Program-made: the position numbers and the translations under genes
Shown: positions 28,123 to 40,100 of the stretch, piece after piece
Layout: each line of letters begins with the position of its first letter
How positions within the stretch are numbered: the stretch's first letter is position 1
Origin: Catonia carolina
Lineage: Eukaryota > Arthropoda > Insecta > Hemiptera > Achilidae
Direction of reading: 5' to 3'
NCBI GenBank assembly: GCA_035578175.1
Contig: JAQMRL010000003.1
Coordinates: forward strand, 95,401,969-95,465,968
DNA length: 64,000 nt
The notes under the pieces: generated by a model
What the model was told of the DNA's origin: nothing
Databases searched by the model: none
What the model saw: only the letters and a program-made list of their open reading frames with translations

Positions 28123-31100
28123 ATATTCAAAAATCTTCACATACTAAACCACATATAGGACAGAACAAGAACAAGGTTTTCATGCCAGTTAGGTGCGTTT
28201 CTGATCGCTCCTGACTGTACATTCACATTGACTATTCTTTGTTTGCATTGTTGTTGAAATTAAAAAAAAACAAGTCAACTCAAGATTGGTTTCATTACAG
28301 TATAGTATTAATAGCACAAAAAATATTTGACTGAGTACATTTTCCGTTGATAAAACCTTAATACAACTAAGGTCGCTGCCAGACAGCAAGCAGGTTGTAG
28401 CAGCATTGAGCGTGTAACCAGGCTGGAACAAACTAATGTTAAATAATAGGCAAAGCCACGCCATTAGCAGGACCTCCTGTACTGTTCTACTGCTCACCGC
28501 TCTAACCTGCTCAAAAACAAGCTAGTTTAATTTTACCAGCTTACAAGCTTACAAGCTCACAGTTATTCTAACTGTGAGCTAGTTCAGTTTCTGTTCTGTT
28601 ATTGTGTACATTATTTTTTTTCAATCGGATTTTGACACTCAATCACTAAAATCGGCTGTATATAAACATTCCATTTTGTGGGATATGACGGATAAGCATT
28701 TCAAGGACATAAAATTATCAATTGCTGCGTGGAATGAAGTCTGCAAAGAATTACAAACTAATGACTGTGAGAACCATATAATAACAAAAAGCTAACAGAA
28801 ATAACTAAAACATAATTCAATAACGTTTAGTATGCATTTAAAAATAGTTAAGTTAGTAAAAATAATTTTAAAAAATCCATTCATGTCATCTTTTCCTTCT
28901 CTCCCTGAGGGTCTAGTTACACATTCTGATAAGCACCAGTCTTCATTCATCTAACACAGTTCCTCATACCATAACAGTGTCTTTTTAAGTTTAATCTAAT
29001 TCACTGTTTTGTCTACATAGCTTTTCCTAAGTTACTTCATTTCTCATATGGGTTCAACCTTGAGACCTGACAATTTCTTCTCCAAAAGTCCATCTTCATG
29101 GCTGCAATCATCCTCATACATCTTTTTGAAAATTCCGATATTTCTGCTCTGTACACCAGAATGCTTTGCTGTATTACTCTTCCAATACAGCTAAGGAAAT
29201 TCAGATCTGATCTGAATTTCCTTTGATCCCAATATGGAATTTAGCATCTGTGTCAATATACCCTTCCTTGCGCCGATTTGCTTAATTTCTCCCTTTAGGT
29301 TCTTCCACTCTCTATTCATTACTACACTAACGTTCTTATACTTAAACTAGCATAACCCACGCAGCTTCACATGTAAAATATGTGTAATCACGATGTTTTA
29401 ATAAATGTTGTTGTTTAGGTCAACAGCCGAAAGGCTGGTTTGAACCTCTAGAGGTTTTACTAAGTAAAACGAGGAGTGAGGTGGTTTACCATTGCCTTCC
29501 TCACTGAATGGTGTAAAGTTTTTGACTTTACTATTCCAAATTTTCGACTTTTGTTGGAAATCTCCCTAGACCCTTGGAGTTGATCAAATTTTTGTCTTTT
29601 TAAAATAATTAAAATGGTGTTTTTTTTCCTTTATTCGTTAAAGAAGAAAAATAATATTTTATTATGAATAAGAGTTTGTAATTTTACATAACGTATTTCT
29701 TTTCAATAATTTTTATTATTTCTAAAGAAATCACGTTTTATTAGTTCATTCTAGTTGGTTTTATTACACATGTTTTTACATAGCATTTTCTCGTGGGAAA
29801 TAAGAAAGCCTAAAGGCCTATTTTCGTTTCTCACTGTTTAAAGCCCTTACTTTGCACTTCCAGAGCCTGGGAACAGTTTTTCAGTTTCATCTCTACGTAC
29901 TTTTTGTAGAGGGGCCTACTGTTACTTCAGCACTTTTTGCGGCCAATTGGCGCGTTTGTTTTACGCCGGTTTGTCAACGTCTTTCGTAACGGCTAGTTTG
30001 ATTGGTTTTCCCCCCTCCGTACGCCGGTAATTAGCGCCCCGGTCAGCCGTGTGTGTGTAGAAGATCGTCAGAGTGTTTTTTCTATTGTGTAACCGTAAAG
30101 TTCATACTTCTAAGGTGCTGTGATTGGATACTCACTAAAAAAGGTAATTTTCTTTTAATTTTCTTTTGTACAACTAAATTAAAAAAAAAAATGAAGAAAA
30201 GAAAAAAATAACCTTTTTTTTAGAACCATTTTAAATGGAAAATATAAAACAAAAATATAGTTAAATAATAGTAAATAAAAAAAAAATTTCATGTAGAATT
30301 AGTGAAATCATTTAGTTTTTTTGATTAAATAATAATAATAATAATAATAATATTAAAAATAATAATAATGGGCTAATAATAAAAACACAATTTTAATTAT
30401 AAAATGTTAAAAATTTTTAAATTAAATACTTTGAAAACATTTAAAATATATGAATATTAAAATAATTTACATAAATAATTTCATTCTGTTCAATTTAAAA
30501 GAAAAAAAGAGAAATATTATTTTAATTAAACATGTTATTGAACTAAAATTCGTCTCTTGTTTTTTTATTTTAAAAAATATCTTCCTTTTGTTAGATTAGT
30601 ACTAGAAATAAGTTTTCAGATAGATGTACTACTGCATTGAATTATATTCATAATGGGTGATACTTGAATAAACGTTACACAATACAGTTATAACGATTCT
30701 GGGTACTGTTATAAAGATACTGTACCTACAAAATTTATTTTTGAACCTCCATATTAAACACTGCACCGTGTTTGCTTATTTATAAACACAAAAAGGTATA
30801 TGTCTTGGGGAATTTACTGAAATTTCTTGTTTCTCCAAGATTAATTCACCTATGGCTTTGTATGGTGATTTTTATGAATTTGCAATATGTTTTGGTTGCA
30901 AAATTTATGTTCACTGTCTGAAAGGATTCCGTAATCTGAAAACAACCGTACTTTCTCGCAAACCATAAAGCGAGAACAGTGGCTCTCTAGAGAAATCTGA
31001 GCTGATATTACACAGTAACAACTGGAAAAATGGTTTTGATTCTCCAATCAAAACTTCCCCCAAAACTTTATTTTTTAAATTCCTTCATAGGAAATTTCAG

Positions 31101-34100
31101 GGTCTTGGACGTTGGGCCGTTCTACGACGTCCTGGTGGAGGCAACCTTTAATATAGATTATTTTAAAACAGGTAAGTGGTTGAGTGAAATTTACAGGTTA
31201 TTACCGCTGAATGGAGTAGAAGAATGGAGACATCTACTTGGAATACGTTTTAAACACTCACACTACCTCACGAACAACAAAATCATACCTTAAATTAAAG
31301 AATTTTTTTTTTAAATTAAATCCTGTTCAAAGGAAACACTAATTCCCGTGTTTTTAAACACGGTACATTTTAATAATCTTTTTTAATTTAATTTTATTAC
31401 AGCCCAGCCACAATACAATTGTCATATTTTTATAGGATACCTGTCATGTTGATATTTTTAATAAGTACCTGACATGGTGGAAGCGCCAAGGTTGATTCTA
31501 GACAGTGATCTTTTTTTTTAAATAAATTTCTTTTCCAGAAATTATGGAGTTATATTTTATGTTAATGTAGGTTTTTTTCTCAGGGTTACGTACAAGATAT
31601 GCGGCTTTGGAATGTGTATAATTGTATTGTTTTGTTTTAACGTCGTTATGAGATGAAAATACTGTGGATTTATATTACCGTTATAAGATCTTAGTGAATA
31701 ATTCTGTTTTCTTTCAGCAGTTACATTACATTTATAATTATTCAATGTAAATAAGTTTTATCTTGTTAATTTTTTTTTACACATGACAACATTGTGGAAT
31801 TGCCAGCCAGTGGAGTTTTATTTCTGATGTACCTAACGTACAATATCAGAGTTACATGTAGGAATTCATAATTTCTTTTTATTGTATGTGTTTAACAATA
31901 CATAGTATTTAATACATGGTATATAACAACATTGCGTATACTACATTGAAAGATAATATCCTTTATCGAACTACGTGACATAATTAACCATCACGTTGAA
32001 TTTAAAATCAGCTGTTATTCTGACGTATTTTATAGGAATGATTTATGCAATATTTTTGATTGCATTTTGTTTATTGGGACATGGATTTTTGGGCAAAATA
32101 AAGTTTCCATAATTTTTGCGTGTTTCTTGTGAGTAAAATGAGTATAGACATGGCAATGACTAATTTTTTTTTGATATAATAGTCATGTTATGCAGTTCGA
32201 GGTTCGAAGTGAACTATTTTTATCATTTATACACGGAATGCAAATAATACGCTATTCTTACAATTATTTAACTTAAAAATGAAAAGTTTTGAAATTTTAT
32301 GTTTTAAAATTATACGTTATTTTATACTTAATAATGAAATAGCAATAATTCGAAGTTATACTAATAGTTGTTTTTTTTTGTGTGGTTTTTTTAGTATTAT
32401 ATAAGTTCGAGAATGATCATTTTAATTTAATGGCCGAGAATCTAATGAAGTCTTACTAAAGTTCGCATATCAGATGAGCTTAACACGCAACTACACCTGT
32501 AATCAGCATAGTTTAACATCTCTGGAAAACCCAGCATTTCCTGCCATAAGGATTCTGCTTTTTCGATCTTCCTGGTATGTAAAGATATATTTAATCCTTA
32601 GCATAAGTCGTAGTCCTCGACTACGGTGCACTGCCGTCCTCATTCCCAATTTTGGAACTCAAGCACCTTCAAGGATTTGTCTTCAGTAAAGGTCGTCAGA
32701 GATCAATTTTTTTTTCAACTTTTCTTGTATAGTAAAATAGCGCTCGTTTTCATAGTCACACACCCAATAGTACAAGTTGAAATTTTTCATAGTATTTTTG
32801 TTTCAGTTTGCAGCTACTTCTATTTATTTTATCTTATATTTCTATAATGTTTTGTTACATTTTGTGCTTCGTATCTTTTTTTCTCCATTAAAAGTTTTAC
32901 CCCGTAATGTTTTCAATAAAAATTTCGTTGGAATTTTCATGTTATGGCTTAATCAAATGAACTACAATGAGATTTTCAACTAGGTCATCCGAGTTTCTGG
33001 CCAAATAACGTCCAATCTATAATAGGGGTTTCGTTTGATTTAGGTTCTGGTTCCCTAAGATCCAAAGCAATTAATTTTTAATTCTCGTTCGTCACAATGC
33101 GTCAAATTTTCCAGACCCTTAGCCACTTTGATATCAGCGGCAAGTTGTTCGCAGTTTTATTTACGCTTCTGTTTAGTTATAGTTTTTTCGATTCAGTCCC
33201 TTGAAATGTATTTTTAATTTAATCTTTGTTTTTCATTTTTGTACACTTACACTTTCAATTTATTTTTATGTTTACTATCACAAATATCTTTTCCGTTTTC
33301 TGAATATTTTATTTTGGGTGTTGTGTGGTATTACATTTTGGCTTTACAACTTTATCATTTACAATCTGTATTGATAGCGTAAGTATTCAGTTTATCTTTC
33401 AAAACAGGTGCCGATGGTGGTTTTTTACCACCAAAATTTTTAATTTTATAGTGTTTACGCCGATGGATTCTGTTTCTTCATCATCGACTAACTGTAATTT
33501 ATTTTCATGTTAGGGACAACACACTCAAGTCTCTTTCTGCTTAATATTTCATTTGGTATTAACACGACTTTTCACAATATCAGGGTTTTTTTTTGTTCTA
33601 TTTAACTAAAAGCGATTTCCTTAATTCTGTAATTGTTGTTTTTAAATTTTTTTTTTCTCTTTCTCCGTAGTATTTCTTAATTGTGTTTCATCCATTCAAG
33701 CTATTTTTCCAATCAAATTCTGCACATCTGTTTACAGTCTCTTTGTATTTCGGTGATACTTTAGATGTTTTTTAGGCGTGTCATTTTTTTTTTAACAGCC
33801 AAACTTTTTGTATTTTCTTTTCTTTTACTTCAGGGCGATTTTTTTTTTTAACAAAATTTTGTTACCACTTTTAATCATATTTCTGTTTACTGACTTTTTT
33901 TGACCACTTTTAGATTCCAGTTTTGCTAACAGTGTTTCTTCCTACCTGCGCTGTTTTTAAGAAGCTTTTCTGTTGCTTGTAACATTTGACTATTGGCCTA
34001 TTTTTGTCACATTCTCGTTGATTTTTTTTTTACAGCTTTACTCTGCAACTTTTTTTTAATTTATTTTAAATTTAATTATTATTATTTAAATTTATTTTAT

Positions 34101-37100
34101 TGTTTAGCATTTTGTGTATCACTTTTTTTTTGCGGATAAATCTATGTCAAATTGCAGGTCCTCTGCTGAGTTTGTTAACAAAGCGTTGTTTTTAACTATA
34201 GTATTGGTTTTATTTTTAATTTTTTAAATATTTTAAACTAACGCCATAGAACGATATTTGATTCCCGTCCTCGATATTTTAAATTTGTTTATTTTGGGAC
34301 TTATAACAATTTTTTTTTATAAAGGAATTAACGTGTTTAATAGGGATAATGTCCGTTTATTGGATCACATTACGTGATTTGATGTATGGGTTTTGGTTTA
34401 AATATAATGTACTAGAAACATTTGGTTGTATTTTGGGTTTGGACTGTCAGAATCACGAAAGTCATTGCTTAAATCTTTTTATAGTCAATATTTTTTTTGT
34501 GTGGTTTATATAAACTTAGCCGTCAGTATGTTTTTTTAATTTTTTTATATTTATATAGCCTTGCCAATTAATAACTAATGAAAATCGATGTTTTGGAATG
34601 TTTTAAGTTGTTGTTTTAAAGGTGTTTAAGTTTTGGAATGTTTTCGTGATTGCTAGAGTTAGGACATACGGTATTTTTTTTATTGTCAGTTTTATTATAG
34701 GAGTGTCTTAGCCGGTCAGTGCAATATAGTGTGACTCACAATAAAGTTCTTTCACACCAATTACTCACGTGTGCGAAGTTTTTTTTTATTTTTGAGTTAA
34801 TACAGGATTAATTTTAGGGTTGCGCTAGATATAACGTGCTGCCCTACACTTTGGAGTTAAGGAGGTTGGTTAGTTAGTTTCTTTGAGTAGCGCTATAGAT
34901 AACGTGCTGCTTTCTGAACTTTATGGAATACGATTTTTTTTTTCTCTTTTTTTGTTTGCAAACTTTATTGTGAGGTTCTGAAGATTATATGATTATTATA
35001 ATGAGGATTTTTTGCGATGATATTGAAGTGAATGGAGTTTTATTGATGATTATTAAAGTTGATGAAGAGTTATTGATGTTTAATGGAGTTATATGATGAT
35101 TAATGATGTTATTGAGTTTTGAAGTTGATGGAGATTATTTGATGATTATTGGAGTTTATGATGAGTTTTTGATGTTGATTTTTGGAGTTATTGAGGATTT
35201 TATGAGAGAGAGTTACATTTCGTCCGCCCAATCCGTCTTTCAGTTACTAAATTTCACTACTGGTTGTTAGCTTAACCGGCCTCATTTTTCTTTACCACTT
35301 TGACTGGTTATCGGAGTTTGCGGTGGTGTATGGTGGTACCCTTCGTACAGTTCCGGTAAAGCAGTCGCGGTTTTGTTTTGGTTGGAATACATAGAGGAAC
35401 CTGTACTGTTTCTAAGACCAGATTTTCGTGTATGAATGGCTCGAATGGCTTGAATGAATGGTTTGAGTAAACGGAGCTTTGTGTGTAGGCTGAATGTGGG
35501 AAAATCTGCTCCTTGAGACGAGTTAGTGGAACACCCTCGTTGGGTCTCATCCATCTCAGAACCTCAAAATTCTTTTCCCTCTTGATTTTCGTACGGGGCT
35601 GATCTGCGGTTTGTTGCGTACAGCTAGCAGGCAGTCACTGTTTTAGTCGGATAGTACCTGGCCGGTATGCATGGTCGCTTTCCAGGAAAGGTTCGACAGA
35701 AAATCTCCCGTTAGGTCGACGGCTGGATAGTGGAATATTTTTGTTTGTGGCCCTGTGTTTTTGTTTTATTCATTAACTACATTTTTTTTTCTTTCATTGT
35801 TTCACTTATTACTAGGACGACCCCCCCCCCAATTCGTTTTTTGGTTATCACACAAAGGGTTCTTTCCGGTCTAACCCTTTGTCAAGTTTTGATTTTTTTT
35901 GTTTATCACTGTTTCCTTGCTAAGACATCCCATTTGATTTTTTTTTGTTTACTGTATTTAACCCTACAATGTAAATGGATTTTTGGATTGTGAAGGATTT
36001 TGTTTTTAAAGAGCTGGTCTTTGTATGTTGTAAATTTGTTTGTGTTGGATTTCAAGTACAGGAGTTTTAGTTTTGCAGCAAGTTTTAGATTGAGCTTTCT
36101 TCAGCAGGTTTTGAACTGGACAGTATGTTAAATTTTAGATGAATTCGCATCGATAGGTTTCAGCAAAAGGTTACATTTTGTTCCATTATAAAATTATCTT
36201 GAGCATACGTTTTAAGACTATTTTGTTTTCGTACTTTAATATTACGTTGAAGTATTGCTTAATTAATCACTACTGATATTTCGTTGTGAAAAATTTAGTA
36301 GAAATGTACAGTGGTTTGCCGGTAGAAAGTTTGTTTGTGTTTCTTACTCAGATCATCTGGTATTTCGTAATTTCATATTTCATAATTTGCTATACTGTAA
36401 CAAATATATTTTTCTTAATCCACTAAGGATATTGAAGTTTTGTAGTGGTAGGCATTTGAGCGTTCTAATATTTGCAGTATTGCATGAACAGTAGGCTTAT
36501 ATTTGAGTCATATACCGTACAACAGTAAGTTTGGTAGTTATTGCTAATGAAAAGTAGGCTAGGCTACCCTGTTATGGTTGGTGACTTGCCTTTTCCAGTG
36601 GTGGTAGATTTCTAGTTTCGGTTATTCAACTTGTTTTCTCTCGTATTTTGACAGTACCACAATGCAACCAAAGGTTTAATTGAAATATGAATTGATGATT
36701 TTTTTGTTAATAATTCCAACAGACAGACAAATAACAATTCAGAGTTGTATCCGAATGTTGGTGTATAATAGTACTATGACAACTCATTTAAACTTAGAAT
36801 TATAATTACAGTACAATACTATACGGCAAATTCTGTTTGTCTCCCGTTCTTCGCATAAACGGCATGAAGGAGGATTCTGTGTTTCAACACCCCTATTTAA
36901 AATTACTTTAGTTTAAGAGTAAAACTCACTATTGTTCATTTCCTCTGTTTTTAGATTTAAATAAAACTTTGTTCATGTAAGCATCATATAATATTGTCCA
37001 CATCTCGGTGGCTTAGCGATTGATAAACCAGTGAGATAGAGAATCAAATCAGCACTTCGTTTAAGACAAGATAAAGCTTCATCCACTTAACATCTAAGTT

Positions 37101-40100
37101 AACCGTATGAAGATAAGATCAACGAAGTCTCAGTAATAAACAAGATAATATAATATACAAATAAGCTAATTAATTTTATTACATATTAATTGTATCTTGA
37201 ACACGCTTTAAGTAATTTAAATTGTATTCTCTTCCACGAGCAGTTTTAAAATTATATCAATCTATAACAACTACCAAAGTAAATTCTTTCACTGTGTGAG
37301 ATCCAAGAATAATGTCCCCCGTGCTAAAGCAATTGTTGATCTTGTCCGCGTTTCTATTTCTCTTCGAGAAAAATGTAGCTTGCGCAAATAACGTTATTAA
37401 ACTGTTCTCTGGTTTCCATATCAGAAATATTTCCGATGTGTACCTTTACGACTCTTCTATTCCGATAACCTACCTTATCCCATTTAACTCACAGCCTGAT
37501 TTACCGAAAACCTCAAATCTATTCCAAAATTTATCCTGCCCATTTCCAGATTTAACACTATTCATTAATATCTCACAATCCCAAAACACCGACTACTCTA
37601 AACTAAATTCCTTTCCTAGTAAAACCTCAAAAACCCCGCTGGATTTCAAACAACACTTCGCTACTGCAATTAAGGACAACAACAACTCGTCTCCAGCATG
37701 TCAACTTTTCCAACGTATAACTACACTATCAAAGGAAACCTTCAATATTCTCCTCACGACAGGACTGCCAATTTCAAATTTGAATCCTTCACGCACACGC
37801 AGAGCCCTAGACTTTGTGGGCGAATTTTTAAACTTTTGCTGTGGAACTGCGACACAAAATCAACTACAAGAAACGTTCCATAACGAAAAATATCTAATGC
37901 AACATTATAACCACCTCACCCAAACAGTACACTCCGACCACCAAAATTTAGTAAAATCTACACAAAACATAGACATGGTAACACACCGAGTTCAATCCAT
38001 CCTTCAAGAAACGGAAGAAGAATTAAATCTATACGCTAAAATGATTCAAGACACTGAAAACACCGAACTAATACAATTATATCATCTACTGACTATTTTG
38101 CATAGTGTACATTGGCAATCGTTCCTAAACACGTATTATTCGCACATGACTTCAGTGCAAATGTCTTGCAAACAGAAGACGCTACCTAGAGAACTAGTAA
38201 CACCTGATATGCTACAGGCTGATCTACGAAATTTGTCTTTCCAACTTCACAAAGGCAATCAACAATTAGTATTGCCTATACAAGAAGCTCACCTCTATTA
38301 TGAAAAGCCAATAACAACTTGCGTTTTTTTCAAAAACGAAAATTCTATTAAAACTACAAGTACCCATCATCACCACATCGGTATATCATACACTGTTTCA
38401 AGTTGCTCCAATACCACTACTATGGGAAAACCAGATCTGTTCACTGGAAACACCACATATTTACGTAATCAGGAGTGGACCACGAGTGCGAACTCTATCA
38501 CCATCATCTTCTTGCGACTTGAACAATAATGGCTTATGTTTCATTCCAAGGTTCCAACAGCATTCCAGCATTAATACAGATTGCATCAAGCAAATGTTAA
38601 CAGACAGTTCACTACAACAATTAATGCATAAATGCCATTTCGTCTGCCATAAGCGAACGACAGAAGTTTACATAACGGAAGTGCAAATATCAAGGTACTA
38701 CATCACCAATCCACAACACAATACTCGTCTTGTTTGTCCTACAACAACAGTCGAACTTCCAGTCAATGTTGCCGGTGCTTTGGACATTCAAGTGCCCTGC
38801 GAATGTGAAGTCATGGAAGGAGAGTTACCGATCATCAACAGGGTTGTGCCGTGTGATTCCAGGACTCCGAAGTCGCCGGGGGTAACTCATTTGCTACCCG
38901 TTTCCTGGTCAACCTTCGACCATTATAAGTTTTCCTTTCACACAGATTTCCATCCTTCCATCTCGTCACTCCCTGACCTTGTAAACCACAAGTGGAACTT
39001 ATCATTCCCTCAAATTTCCATTCATGATGAAACCCCTGATTATGTTTTCCAAGAGAGCAGCCTACCTAAGTCATGGAAAGACATTATTCTTGCCGATCAT
39101 GTATCTAAATTTATAGTATACACAGCCTTAATTATCATTTTTATCATACAATTATACTTATATATCAAAATTAAAATACTAACCGCAAAGGTAAACAAGC
39201 CAACACATATTGAATTGCGTAGGTTAGATTGAGTTTAAGAAACTACTAAATTTCTACCTTTATCATCTAAATTCAGAGAAATGGGCATAAGAGATTTAAA
39301 TAGTAATTGGGAAATAGTAAATATTAATAAGAATAGTAATAAGCAATAATAATACGGAGAACATAATTTCGTTCATTCATCATACTTTTACGTCTCAGAA
39401 AGCTAGTTGTTTTAAATTCCGAATTTATTAATTAATTAATTAATTCAAAAAGCATACAGCACACTACAATGTACAATCTGCAATGCCAATCTACAATAAA
39501 CAGACCTTTGAGTTAGCCAACAGTAAATTTCTTTTCCCAGTCTTTTAACCCTAAAAATGGGAATTGCTCTTTATTGTTTTTGTCTTACTTTTTTTTGTCT
39601 TATTAACTTAAGATTCAAGGATAATTAATTGACCTATTCGTCTTTCAATAGCGGTCTGTTTGTCTCGATGGACATTGCAGGTTCCAGCAATTTAAAGTTT
39701 ACTAATGTTAGGCAACTTCTCAGCACACACACTGCCAAACGATTCGTTTATCTTTCAGTTTTTTTTTACACACCCCCTCCAAGGGAGATGATTGCATAGA
39801 AATCTTTGTTTCTACACAATCCAATTAGTGTTCCCGAATTCCCGTAAATTTTTTTTTCTAGTTTTCCCCCTTTCAGCCTATCTTTGGGTTTTCCATATAC
39901 CGGAGTGGGGGAATGTAAAGTTTTTGACTTTACTATTCCAAATTTTCGACTTTTGTTGGAAATCTCCCTAGACCCTTGGAGTTGATCAAATTTTTGTCTT
40001 TTTAAAATAATTAAAATGGTGTTTTTTTTCCTTTATTCGTTAAAGAAGAAAAATAATATTTTATTATGAATAAGAGTTTGTAATTTTACATAACGTATTT

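Noticed and set aside
27912..28140. Cys/Val- and Arg/Ala-rich minus-strand frames
   Set aside because: Produced by the CA/CG microsatellite.
28554..28580. Perfect 12-bp hairpin AGCTCACAGTTA..TAACTGTGAGCT as a terminator or RNA gene
   Set aside because: Short, isolated and in AT-rich insect DNA; no further support.
30850..31047. 65-codon minus-strand frame in both LTRs
   Set aside because: Present in both copies only because the LTRs are identical; no motif and antisense to the LTR.
34700..34800. Nested LTR end (AATAAAG with TTACTCACG nearby)
   Set aside because: Suggestive of a poly(A) signal region, but no second copy, primer site or duplication could be found.
37698..37883. Small separate plus-strand frame within the envelope
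   Set aside because: Shadow frame of the envelope-like coding region.
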